Shown here: positions 24,680 to 32,835 of the stretch, in pieces
How positions within the stretch are numbered: the stretch's first letter is position 1
How the letters are laid out: each line of letters opens with the position of its first letter
NCBI GenBank assembly: GCA_050309795.1
Contig: JBNRMW010000026.1
Coordinates: 1-64,000, forward strand
Direction: 5' to 3'
DNA: 64,000 bases
DNA from: JBNRMW01 sp050309795
Lineage (GTDB): Bacteria; Bacillota_I; Bacilli_A; Erysipelotrichales; Erysipelotrichaceae
Notes under the pieces: model-generated
The model's database searches: none
Seen by the model: only the letters and a program-made list of their open reading frames with translations
What the model was told of the DNA's origin: nothing
Translations under genes and position numbers: made by a program

Positions 24680-25380
24680 TACTGGACCTCCTTTATTGCG
24701 TTCATAAAACGTGAAGTAATTTCTTGTGGTCTGGTAATTGCTCCACCGACCACGACACAGTGTGCTCCAGCTTTTAAAGCTTGAGCGGCTTGTTTAGGAT
24801 AATGAATCTTGCCTTCAGCAATCAAGGGCACCGTCAATTTTTGGGCTAATTGTTCAATCAATTCAAAATCCGGACCCTCTTTTTCTTGGGTATAGGCGGT
24901 ATATCCACTTAGTGTTGTGCCTATGAATGCACAACCCGCTTCTTCTGCTAACATTCCTTCGTCAACGGTTGATACATCCCCCATTAAAAGAATACTCGGG
25001 TGTTTTTCACGGATTTTTCGAATGAATTCATATGTGCTTAAACCATCTCCGCGGCGACGATTGGTGGCGTCAAGAGCGATGATGTCTGCTTTTGTAGCAA
25101 CTAACGCATCGATTTCTGCCATGGTCATCGTAATATATCCTTCATATGCTGGATAACTTTTTTTGATAATGCCGATGACGGGAACATCTGTTGCTTGTTT
25201 AATTTGAGCGATATCCACGATGCCTTGAGCACGGATAGCTTTCGCTCCAGACTCAATGGCAGCTTTGGCCATAAGCACCATAATTCCACCCTCTGATCGA
25301 TGTAGAGGCTCCCCTTCCAATGCCTGACAGGAAACAATTAATTGGCCCTTTAAATAATGATATAACTCTTCTTGATTCAT
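24679..25380 (-). CDS. nanE: N-acetylmannosamine-6-phosphate 2-epimerase (copy 2)
   Basis: A 233-residue NanE TIM barrel, normal length. Motifs: GQLIVSCQALEGEPLH, AIRAQGIVDI, VPVIGIIKK, ADIIALDAT, GTTLSGYT, IAEGKIHYP and VVVGGAITRP. AGAGGTGAAGGG precedes the ATG. It leads a two-gene operon with manA behind a clear promoter (25399-25427). The canonical QLIVSCQ and GTTLSGYT forms make this a better candidate for the true sialic-acid-pathway enzyme than the copy at 1118. Confidence 0.92.
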   Translation of the reverse strand: MNQEELYHYLKGQLIVSCQALEGEPLHRSEGGIMVLMAKAAIESGAKAIRAQGIVDIAQIKQATDVPVIGIIKKSYPAYEGYITMTMAEIDALVATKADIIALDATNRRRGDGLSTYEFIRKIREKHPSILLMGDVSTVDEGMLAEEAGCAFIGTTLSGYTAYTQEKEGPDFELIEQLAQKLTVPLIAEGKIHYPKQAAQALKAGAHCVVVGGAITRPQEITSRFMNAIKEVQ

Positions 25381-25398
25381 CCCTTCACCTCTGGGTGT

Positions 25399-25427
25399 AT
25401 TATCTCATATCCGTCTAGGCATGTCTA
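25399..25427 (-). promoter_or_regulatory. Promoter of the nanE-manA operon
   Basis: Minus strand: -35 TAGACA (25422-25427), 17-bp spacer, -10 GATAAT (25399-25404). TAGACA and CTAGAC recur within the spacer and could be part of an operator. The remaining spacer up to 25616 shows no gene. Confidence 0.6.
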
Positions 25428-25616
25428 AATGATTAACAGATTTCACAAAATTTTACCTCACTCATTAATTATGTATATTAGTAGGCCATAAACAACTACA
25501 ACTACCCTCTGCTTGGTGAGCATTTCACTAGTCAAGTTGGAATTCCTATTTTACAATTGAAGCATCCTCAGTAAATTAATACCCAATTTTCACTCTTCTA
25601 GCAAAGACTTGAAAGT

Positions 25617-25647
25617 AAAAAATAGAATCTTCGGATTCTATTTTTTA
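25617..25647 (-). terminator. Intrinsic terminator after the orphan IIB gene
   Basis: Perfect stem AAAAAATAGAATC/GATTCTATTTTTT closed by a TTCG tetraloop, 30 bp after the IIB stop; T/A-rich on both sides. Confidence 0.85.
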
Positions 25648-25676
25648 TATTCTGCTTAAATAAAGGTGGCATATTG

Positions 25677-26138
25677 TTATGGCAGCACCTTGGCAGATAC
25701 AACAATACCCTGATTTTTCATATTCGTAATCGCTTTAATATCGTGGTCGTCCACATAAATAAAACTATCCGTTAAACGGCGCTTCCCGATCTTTGGATGC
25801 ATGACGCCCAGATTTACTTTCTTAATTGGTAATCCAGCATCCACTAATTCGTTCATCACGATGGGGTCTCTTGTAATCAGAAAAATCCTTTTACCTGCCA
25901 ATTGTTGAATATCTTTCTTTGCTTGATCTACGGTCCAATAAAGTATTTCAATTTCAAGTTTCTCAACGGTTCGGTTCATAATTTCTTGTTGAACATAGTC
26001 CATTGCAGCTTGCTTATCAACGACTAATATGGTCGTCGCTTGAACAGCTTTAGTCCAAACAACGCCTACTTGTCCATGTACTAAGCGATTATCTACCCTT
26101 GCTAAGACAATGTCGACGGTTTCGGATGCTTGAATCAT
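25677..26138 (-). CDS. Orphan PTS mannose-family IIB protein
   Basis: A 153-residue stand-alone EIIB(Man) domain with the phosphohistidine H21 in RVDNRLVHGQ. It has its own promoter (26184-26213), GGAGG ribosome site and terminator, so it is monocistronic; no IIA, IIC or IID gene adjoins it. It may supply phosphate to the IIC/IID pair at 13-15 kb with altered specificity, or act as a regulatory phosphocarrier. The N-terminus is about 7 residues longer than the operon copy. Confidence 0.85.
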   Translation of the reverse strand: MIQASETVDIVLARVDNRLVHGQVGVVWTKAVQATTILVVDKQAAMDYVQQEIMNRTVEKLEIEILYWTVDQAKKDIQQLAGKRIFLITRDPIVMNELVDAGLPIKKVNLGVMHPKIGKRRLTDSFIYVDDHDIKAITNMKNQGIVVSAKVLP

Positions 26139-26183
26139 GATTGGTCCTCCTAGAATTAAATGATAATGTTTGTAACTATTTCT

Positions 26184-26213
26184 ATTATACGTTTTTTATC
26201 CGGTATTAATCAA
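26184..26213 (-). promoter_or_regulatory. Promoter of the orphan IIB gene
   Basis: Minus strand: -35 TTGATT (26208-26213), 18-bp spacer, -10 TATAAT (26184-26189). Confidence 0.65.
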
Positions 26214-26229
26214 CCGCTTTTGGACATAA

Positions 26230-26257
26230 TAAAAAGACCACTAGGGTGATCTTTTTT
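26230..26257 (-). terminator. Intrinsic terminator after pyruvate kinase
   Basis: Stem AAAAAGACCAC/GTGATCTTTTTT (one G-T pair) immediately after the pyk stop on the minus strand. Confidence 0.75.
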
Positions 26258-26262
26258 GACTT

Positions 26263-27687
26263 CTATTTAACTTCGACGATTTTCATCATATTGGTTGTCC
26301 CACTACCAGTTGGATATCCAGCAGTAATGATTACCAATTTGCCAGGTTCAATGCCGTGTTCCTTAGCAACTTGTGAAGCTAATTCATCGTCGTTATACAT
26401 GTCGTTTTGGATTGGTGAATACTTTGGCACGACACCCCAATGGGCTTGAAGTGAGTTAACAACTTCGTGGGAGAACGTAACTGCTAATATTGGTACATTT
26501 GGACGATATTTCGAAATCCGTTTTGCTGTATTACCAGAAGTTGTAAAAGCGACAATCGCTTCAACATCATCAATATTTAAAGCCGCTTCCGAAACCGCAA
26601 TCCCTATCGAGTCTTGAACCGTACGTTTCGACGTTTCAATACTCTTATTTAAGTTTTCGCGATAAGGAATAATTTCTTCAACTGCTAAAGCAATGCGATT
26701 CATGGTTTGAACTGCTTCTAATGGATACGATCCAACCGCAGACTCACCAGATAACATAATCGCATCAGTTCCATCTAAAATCGAGTTTAAAACGTCCGAT
26801 GCTTCCGCACGAGTCGGTGTTGGCGAAGACACCATAGACTCCAACATATGAGTAGCCGTAATAACTGGTTTTCCAATCTTGTTGGCTAATTTAATCATTT
26901 GTTTTTGATAGAGTGGAACCAGCGCTGTGCTTACCTCTACACCTAAATCTCCTCGAGCAACCATGATGCCGTCGGAAACTTCCAATATTTCTTCGAGGTT
27001 ATCGAATCCTTCTTGAGATTCGATTTTTGAAATAACTTGAGGCGACCAGCCTTCTTCTTCAAAAATTTTCCGAATGGTTAAGACATCTTCTTTACGACGA
27101 ACAAACGATAACGCCATAAAGTCGACCTTATTTTGACAAGCAAAACGAATGTCTTGGTTGTCTCTTTCTGATAGATACGGCATGGATAGTTTTACATTTG
27201 GTACATTACAACCTTTGTGTGTTTTAACAACACCGAAGTTCGCTACTCGACAAGAAAGCGTTCCTTGGCCATCATTTTCCAAGACATCAAAGCGCATTTT
27301 TCCATCATCGATTAAAATATAATTACCGACTTCAATATCATCGAAGAGTTCGTGGCTGTCAACATGGAATTGTTCTTTATTACCAACAACTTTTTCTCTT
27401 ACAATATTTACTAAATCACCTGTCGCAAAGCTGACTTGACCGTCTTCCATTTCACCGCAGCGAATTTCTGGTCCCTTGGTGTCCATCAGGATACCGATGT
27501 TGTGTCCATTTTTCTTTGCTACGTCACGAACCATTTCCCAACGGCGTTTATGGTTTTCATGAACGTCGTGTGAAAAATTGAAGCGTACGATGTTCATCCC
27601 AGCGAATGCTAATTCATTAATAAGCTCTGGGTTATCGATAGCTGGACCCATGGTACAGACGATTTTTGTTTTCTTTAATACTTCCAT
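26263..27687 (-). CDS. pyk: Pyruvate kinase
   Basis: A 474-residue pyruvate kinase making pyruvate and ATP from PEP and ADP. Visible features are KTKIVCTMGPA, NIVRFNFSHD, MDTKGPEIR, the signature with the catalytic lysine in VISKIESQEG, VARGDLGVE and the ATHMLESM loop. It has a C-terminal regulatory domain but lacks the extra PEP-utilising domain found in some Bacillus enzymes. The start is taken at 27687, with AGAGGA 7 bases upstream; an in-frame ATG at 27747 lacks a ribosome site. It is monocistronic. Confidence 0.95.
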   Translation of the reverse strand: MEVLKKTKIVCTMGPAIDNPELINELAFAGMNIVRFNFSHDVHENHKRRWEMVRDVAKKNGHNIGILMDTKGPEIRCGEMEDGQVSFATGDLVNIVREKVVGNKEQFHVDSHELFDDIEVGNYILIDDGKMRFDVLENDGQGTLSCRVANFGVVKTHKGCNVPNVKLSMPYLSERDNQDIRFACQNKVDFMALSFVRRKEDVLTIRKIFEEEGWSPQVISKIESQEGFDNLEEILEVSDGIMVARGDLGVEVSTALVPLYQKQMIKLANKIGKPVITATHMLESMVSSPTPTRAEASDVLNSILDGTDAIMLSGESAVGSYPLEAVQTMNRIALAVEEIIPYRENLNKSIETSKRTVQDSIGIAVSEAALNIDDVEAIVAFTTSGNTAKRISKYRPNVPILAVTFSHEVVNSLQAHWGVVPKYSPIQNDMYNDDELASQVAKEHGIEPGKLVIITAGYPTGSGTTNMMKIVEVK

Positions 27688-27974
27688 TTTCATTCCTCTT
27701 TTCCAATCAAGCGTGCTCATTTTACTATAATTTTGGGGACATAGCAATTAAAAACGATGCCTTTCTCTTTGTGTTTTTAGTCTATACAACATATTATTCA
27801 TGTCTAGCTTCTAGGTTATAGGGTTCGTATCAATAATCTATCTAATTTTGGTTAAATTCGAGTTATTTTTGGATACCACCTGAATGGTTGTTTTCGTTTT
27901 GTTTTGTTCTTGTTCAATAAAAAACGTTAAACGCTACCAACATCACGGTTTTGTTGAATGTTTCTATTGGTAAT

Positions 27975-28859
27975 TTATCTGACTGTTTTGCGCAATCGAT
28001 AATACGTCCAGCCAATACCAGCTATAAGCACCAGAGACAAAAGTAAAAAGACAATATTGGTTATTCTCAAACGATTTAAGTCTGCTACTTCCATTAGGAT
28101 GTTGTTGTTTTTTAAGCTAAAGTCAAAAAGCACTTTTTGATAAACTAAGCCGCGTACCTTCCAACCCAAAATCAATTGAAACAAGCGCCATACAAAGCCA
28201 AAGCCAAGACCAAAAAGGATGTCGCCATTCCAGTAGGTAATCAAACCTAAAAACAAGCCATAAAAAACATTAAATCCCGATCCATCAGAAAACCAGCGAA
28301 CATAAATCAAATAAATCAACCAAACAACAAAGACCGCTGCTAGTCGATGAATCTTGGCCAAACTATGTTGTAACAAACCTCTAAAGATTATTTCTTCAAT
28401 CCAGGTGTAGCTTAAAATAAAGAGGACGTTCACAAAAAGCGTTGTTGAAAACGCAATGTCCACAAAATTCACTTGTTTTCTTATAAATAAAAAGCCAATC
28501 AAAAGGACAAACACCAACAAGGCAACCACCGACCCTACAAACCAATGAGGATAACCAATAAAATCTTTGCTGGCTGACAAAAATAAATCATCTGCTCGAC
28601 CAGTGGAAATCTTTTGGAAAAGCACATAACCCGAAATCCCTAATAGAAAGTTTTTAAACAAGGTCGGTACCCATTGGGCATAAACGGAAGACGCAGGAAT
28701 AAAACCAAATAATACGGTCACCACACCACCAATAAACCAGTTCAGTACGATGAGTCCAATGACTAGTAGTACCATCTGCAAAGACACTTGTTGAATCTGA
28801 CGCATTTGTTGGTCATTTAATTTAAAGAATCGTTGAAAACTGTCAATATATTTTTGCAT
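27975..28859 (-). CDS. CPBP/Abi-family membrane protein with lost histidine motifs
   Basis: A 294-residue protein with about eight transmembrane segments. It carries the first CPBP/Rce1 glutamic-protease motif EExxxR in WIEEIIFRGLL (about residue 158). The following regions that normally contain FxxxH and HxxxN/D read VFVVWLIYLIYVRW and LGFGFVWRLFQ and lack the histidines, so proteolytic activity is doubtful. GGAGGA precedes the ATG. It stands alone between pyk and the peptidase-like operon. Possible roles are bacteriocin self-immunity or protein scaffolding. Confidence 0.7.
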   Translation of the reverse strand: MQKYIDSFQRFFKLNDQQMRQIQQVSLQMVLLVIGLIVLNWFIGGVVTVLFGFIPASSVYAQWVPTLFKNFLLGISGYVLFQKISTGRADDLFLSASKDFIGYPHWFVGSVVALLVFVLLIGFLFIRKQVNFVDIAFSTTLFVNVLFILSYTWIEEIIFRGLLQHSLAKIHRLAAVFVVWLIYLIYVRWFSDGSGFNVFYGLFLGLITYWNGDILFGLGFGFVWRLFQLILGWKVRGLVYQKVLFDFSLKNNNILMEVADLNRLRITNIVFLLLSLVLIAGIGWTYYRLRKTVR

Positions 28860-28948
28860 GGAAATCCTCCGTTATTACGTATAGTTTACCATAGTTTTAT
28901 AGCGTTTTCCCCTTACTAGTTTAATGCTGATTGGAGTTTTGATAAAAG

Positions 28949-28990
28949 AAAAGCCTCCTTCTTTCGTCAAGCAATAGAAGAGGCCTTCTT
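28949..28990 (-). terminator. Intrinsic terminator of the M24-like operon
   Basis: Minus strand: stem GCCTCTTCT pairing with AGAAGGAGGC across a 13-nt loop, followed by TTTTCTTTT. Confidence 0.75.
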
Positions 28991-29009
28991 TAATAAACTA
29001 CTTTAATTT

Positions 29010-30392
29010 TTATTTCTCACTTACCTTAACTAGGCAACGTTCGTGATCTAACATCAACGGACGCATATAGCCAACAGTTGAGGCCATTGGTAGAATGTCG
29101 TCGGAAATATTAATACCTAATACTTCTCTTAGATATTTTTGTCGCTTTTCAAAGCGAGCGTATAGTTCTGGGTACAATTCTTTAATTTCTTGACGCAAGG
29201 CTTCATCAGCGATACAAATGGTGCTCTCGGCACTTGCTCCTGGGTATCCTGGAACAAATGGAATAATATCTACTTGGAAAATATTTCCTGAAGAGACTTG
29301 TTCTTGAGAATTTGGATACATCATACTGGCTAGCCATTCTTCATTGGCGGTCAAGTGACCAGGGTTTAAATACCAGTAATGTTTTTCTTTTGAATAGTTT
29401 TGTTCAACCATGTCGTACATTTCATGGCCCTTCATACCAATACGTAAATTTTCCAACCAAGCGGCGTAAATACCGAAATAAGGCATGGCAACATCACTGA
29501 CATAATCATGAATGTTTTCTGGTAAGTCTTCTTCACGATAGGCAGCGATCCCTGCTCGAGAACTTGCTCCTCCACGGTAGCCAACGGTGATGGACATTGG
29601 ATCATTTAGTTTTACTTCCTTATTGGTCGGGAACATGTTTCCATAGCGGTAGCGTTCACCACTGGCAGCGATGGTGACAATGCTAGTGTTTTGTCCATAG
29701 CGTAATAGTTTATCCCCAATTTCATATTCCGTAGCGCCTTCTTTGACGGTGTTTAGGGCATCTAAGATGCAATCACCGGATAAGGAAGCTCCAACTTCAT
29801 AGTGAGCAATTTCATTCGCATTATTGGTACGACGAACACCGTTTTCCCCAATGAATAAGTCAATCGCATTCGTAACTTTTGATTTGTCTTCGTTAATTTC
29901 AACAATGGCTTCGTACACATAATTTGGGATGTCGAATAAATATTTTGCATCTTCGCTGGTATCATTGAAGTATTTAAAACCAACAATACCGACATTCATA
30001 TTCGGCTTTAAGTTTGCTTCCTTAAAGTTTTCAACTAAATTGTGTTGATACATCGGTTGATGTGGTAATGAAAAGTAGGAGCAGTGAATTGGAGTGTTTT
30101 CAATTCTGGCCAGTTTTCCTCGACTAATGTTTTCATTTCCTAATAATAAGTAAGCTTCCCCATTTTTATGAAGAACTAACATCGCTTCTTCAAAACGGGT
30201 GTAGAAACCAACTAAATATTCTAAATTAAATCCATGATCCACGTCTCCATAAATACAGAGGACATCATAGTTATGTTTCGCCATTTGTTTTAACACCTTT
30301 TCCCGGCGTTGTTTCATGGTTTCATCGGTTAGCCAAACGGGTTGGCCACTAAAGTCCTTAGTAGGTTCTGGTCGCTTCTCGTATTTAATCAT
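29010..30392 (-). CDS. M24-family (pita-bread) protein lacking metal ligands
   Basis: About 460 residues with a creatinase-type N-terminal domain (KQRREKVLKQMAKHNYDVLCIYGD onward) and a C-terminal pita-bread domain resembling Xaa-Pro aminopeptidase. The metal-binding motif DxGxxxxGYxSD is replaced by MSITVGYRGGASSRAG. The first C-terminal glutamate is aspartate in FQVDIIP, while GH in LNPGHLT and E in ASAESTI remain. It is thus unlikely to be a dinuclear metallopeptidase; a creatinase-like metal-free hydrolase or a binding protein is possible. The ATG at 30392 has AGGAGGAG upstream and overlaps the previous stop by 4 bp. Confidence 0.75.
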   Translation of the reverse strand: MIKYEKRPEPTKDFSGQPVWLTDETMKQRREKVLKQMAKHNYDVLCIYGDVDHGFNLEYLVGFYTRFEEAMLVLHKNGEAYLLLGNENISRGKLARIENTPIHCSYFSLPHQPMYQHNLVENFKEANLKPNMNVGIVGFKYFNDTSEDAKYLFDIPNYVYEAIVEINEDKSKVTNAIDLFIGENGVRRTNNANEIAHYEVGASLSGDCILDALNTVKEGATEYEIGDKLLRYGQNTSIVTIAASGERYRYGNMFPTNKEVKLNDPMSITVGYRGGASSRAGIAAYREEDLPENIHDYVSDVAMPYFGIYAAWLENLRIGMKGHEMYDMVEQNYSKEKHYWYLNPGHLTANEEWLASMMYPNSQEQVSSGNIFQVDIIPFVPGYPGASAESTICIADEALRQEIKELYPELYARFEKRQKYLREVLGINISDDILPMASTVGYMRPLMLDHERCLVKVSEK

Positions 30393-30742
30393 TTTTCTTT
30401 CTCCTCCTGTATTAACCACTCTAATATATCATCGGGTGCTTGATTATAAAAATGTTTGTCGATTTTCACTAAGACCGTTGACCATGTCAAGGCAATGACA
30501 AAAGTCAGAGCCAGATTAATAAGCCATTGATCGACGACGGTATTTAATAATCCCCGAACTAACGTTAAAACAAATATCGCCACGATAAAAGTTAAGGCTT
30601 TATAAAAGAACCTTTTCCAAAATACGGGTCGGTATTCGCTTTTTAAACGGTAGATTTTTCCTTCGAACTCCAGCCTTTGACTTTGGACAAAGGGGGTTTT
30701 AAAAACGATTTGTTTTAATGATTTTTCTTCGAAGTTATTCAT
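30389..30742 (-). CDS. Small two-helix membrane protein
   Basis: A 117-residue protein with a soluble N-terminal 45 residues, two transmembrane helices (about 48-66 and 73-91) and a cytoplasmic acidic tail (DDILEWLIQEEKEK). It overlaps the nitroreductase end by 8 bp and the M24-like start by 4 bp, so it is translationally coupled to both. No family recognised. Confidence 0.65.
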   Translation of the reverse strand: MNNFEEKSLKQIVFKTPFVQSQRLEFEGKIYRLKSEYRPVFWKRFFYKALTFIVAIFVLTLVRGLLNTVVDQWLINLALTFVIALTWSTVLVKIDKHFYNQAPDDILEWLIQEEKEK

Positions 30743-31406
30743 TTAGTAACCACTTCACTGGTTGTTGAGCCCCTAATTCAAAATGAAGTTTGACGATACC
30801 AAGATCGATGTCTGATCGTCTTCCACCCAATGAGCGAGCTTCTACTCCATCTTTTTTTAGGATGAATTGATAGGATTGTTGATTGCGGGCTGTTGGTGCC
30901 TTCAAGGCCGCTTGGACCCCTTGTAAAAACCACGGTGGAACGTCACCATCTGCTTTGTAGGTTGTTTCAATGGGTTTACTTTCATGGGGTTTACCTGAGT
31001 GTTGTCCATAGCCGACACTAATGATCAGAGCTAACGTTTCGTTGTCTTCCAAGGTATACGTTTCTGGGTCATCAGTGTAGGTGCTGGCAATCCAACACGT
31101 ATTTAAGCCAAGATGCTGCGCGTATAAGACGACTTTTTGACCATAATAACCAATGCGTTCGTTTTTATTCGGCATTTCTTTACTCACCAGAGCAATGAAG
31201 TTTTGAGCATTTTCGAATCTGCCTTTGGGTTTTATATAGTCTTCAAAAACATGTGGGGCATTAACGACTAATTGGAAGTTCATGCCTGTTTCTTGATTTA
31301 TTTGTTGTAAATAATCAGATAATTGTTTTTGATGTTCAGCACGGATTGAAAGGTTTTTATATTCTCTTACCGTATGGCGCATATCGATTAATTCTAAATA
31401 ATTCAT
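30735..31406 (-). CDS. Nitroreductase-family flavoprotein
   Basis: About 223 residues. It opens with YLELIDMRHTVREYK, the nitroreductase FMN-contact motif, and continues with LGLNTCWIAS and SVGYGQHSGKPHESKP. Members reduce nitro groups, quinones or flavins, or dehalogenate. The ATG at 31406 has AAAGGA 6 bases upstream; the in-frame ATG at 31412 sits directly on the ribosome site. First gene of a three-gene operon with a small membrane protein and an M24-like protein. Substrate unknown. Confidence 0.82.
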   Translation of the reverse strand: MNYLELIDMRHTVREYKNLSIRAEHQKQLSDYLQQINQETGMNFQLVVNAPHVFEDYIKPKGRFENAQNFIALVSKEMPNKNERIGYYGQKVVLYAQHLGLNTCWIASTYTDDPETYTLEDNETLALIISVGYGQHSGKPHESKPIETTYKADGDVPPWFLQGVQAALKAPTARNQQSYQFILKKDGVEARSLGGRRSDIDLGIVKLHFELGAQQPVKWLLNE

Positions 31407-31524
31407 AACCATTCCTTTCTATTACTACAGCCCTATTGTATAATGAAAGTTAGAGAAATACAAATATACATTGTCGTCATATTATGGCATTCTCAGCTAC
31501 ACAGAAAGGACAAGAAACAACAAG

Positions 31525-32178
31525 ATGAAACGTAATTTTTATGTATCGATGATGTGCGCAGATCTTCGGTATATTGAACAAGAAGTACAAGCTTTTCAAC
31601 AGGCAGGAATCGACGGATTCCACATGGACATTATGGATGGAGAGTTTGTACCAAATTTTGCTTTAGGTCTAGAAGACATTAAAGCAGTTAAGAAAGCAGC
31701 AAGTATTCCAGTGGATGCCCATCTGATGGTAATCAATCCCCAAAAGAAAATAGATCTCTTCATTGAACATGGATTAGACATTATTTATGTCCATCCCGAA
31801 TCACAAGAAGATCTCCTTTCCGTTATTGAATCCCTTCGAAAACATCAAATAAAAGTAGGCTTGGCCCTTAATCCCGAAACGTCGGTCGAATCGATTCAGT
31901 CACTGCTAACTTTGGTTGATAAAGTCATGGTGATGACCGTGACCCCTGGCTTTGCTGGGCAAACCTATATTGAAGAGATGAATGATAAAATCATAGCATT
32001 AGCAAAAATGAACGCAGAACATACTTTCGAGATTGTTGTTGATGGAGCCATTTCTGCTCAACGGATTGCTCAACTTTCAAAACTTGGTGTCAAGGGATTT
32101 GTTTTAGGAACTTCTTCTGGCTTGTTTAAACCTGGAGCTCATCGAGCGGAGGTCCTAAAGTATTTGAGACAAGTTTGA
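31525..32178 (+). CDS. alsE: Allulose-6-phosphate 3-epimerase-like protein (RPE family)
   Basis: A 217-residue ribulose-phosphate-3-epimerase-fold enzyme. Metal ligands are visible in HMDIMDG (H33, D35), DAHLMV and VVDGAIS. It lacks the usual SPSLLSAD opening and instead has MMCADL. With VGLALNPETSVE and VMTVTPGFAGQ this resembles AlsE, which converts allulose-6-phosphate to fructose-6-phosphate, more than Rpe. The ATG at 31525 has GGACAAG upstream; a longer frame back to 31471 is less likely. RpiB follows 120 bp later, matching the allose pathway logic. Confidence 0.78.
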   Translation: MKRNFYVSMMCADLRYIEQEVQAFQQAGIDGFHMDIMDGEFVPNFALGLEDIKAVKKAASIPVDAHLMVINPQKKIDLFIEHGLDIIYVHPESQEDLLSVIESLRKHQIKVGLALNPETSVESIQSLLTLVDKVMVMTVTPGFAGQTYIEEMNDKIIALAKMNAEHTFEIVVDGAISAQRIAQLSKLGVKGFVLGTSSGLFKPGAHRAEVLKYLRQV

Positions 32179-32235
32179 TTTTATTTTCTGAAATCATTCA
32201 TCGAATGATAGAAATTCAAATAAACGATTTTGGGC

Positions 32236-32270
32236 TTTATCATAAATTCCCAACCATTTATTATGATAAA
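32236..32270. promoter_or_regulatory. Inverted repeat upstream of rpiB
   Basis: TTTATCATAA and TTATGATAAA are perfect 10-bp inverted arms separated by 15 nt, 30 bp before the rpiB start. The right arm includes a TATGAT that could serve as a -10 element. Candidate operator; no matching regulator is adjacent. Confidence 0.4.
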
Positions 32271-32299
32271 ATTAGTTCACAAAGAAAAGGAGCAAACAT

Positions 32300-32737
32300 A
32301 TGAAATTTGGAATAGGAAACGACCATGTTGCGGTCGATTTAAAAAACGAAATAACGAAACATTTAGAATCACGAGGCATAGAAGTCATTAATTACGGAAC
32401 AGACACCGTTGCTTCTTGTGACTACCCAGATATCGCTATTGAACTAGGACAAGCAATTAATAATAAAGAAATCGACTATGGTATTTTGATTTGCGGAACT
32501 GGTGTTGGCATGTCAATCACGGCCAATAAGATAAAGGGTGTACGGGCGGTGGTCTGTTCAGAACCGTATTCAGCCAAAATGGGGAAAGCCCATAACAACG
32601 CGAATGTCCTTTGCTTTGGAGCTCGCGTTGTCGGTACAGAATTAGCCAAAATGATTGTTGATACCTTTGTTGATACCGAGTTTGAAGGTGAACGACACCA
32701 ACGACGTGTGGATAAAATAATTGCGATAGATAAATAA
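32300..32737 (+). CDS. rpiB: RpiB/LacAB-family sugar-phosphate isomerase
   Basis: A 145-residue isomerase of the RpiB family. Catalytic features are GNDH near the N-terminus, SCDYPDIA, the active-site cysteine C65 in CGTGVGMSI, and the HNNANVL loop. RpiB interconverts ribose- and ribulose-5-phosphate, and some members act on allose-6-phosphate; the AlsE-like neighbour makes the second activity worth considering. AAAAGGAG precedes the ATG, and a strong terminator follows at 32747-32772. Confidence 0.9.
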   Translation: MKFGIGNDHVAVDLKNEITKHLESRGIEVINYGTDTVASCDYPDIAIELGQAINNKEIDYGILICGTGVGMSITANKIKGVRAVVCSEPYSAKMGKAHNNANVLCFGARVVGTELAKMIVDTFVDTEFEGERHQRRVDKIIAIDK

Positions 32738-32746
32738 TCGTCGAAT

Positions 32747-32772
32747 AAAAAACCAGGGATTCCTGGTTTTTA
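32747..32772 (+). terminator. Intrinsic terminator after rpiB
   Basis: Stem AAAAACCAGG/CCTGGTTTTT with a GATT loop, right after the rpiB stop. Confidence 0.85.
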
Positions 32773-32835
32773 AATATACTTGGTTTCCCCATGTTTCAAC
32801 GCTTATAATAATATTATAAATGAGGAGGTCTTTCT

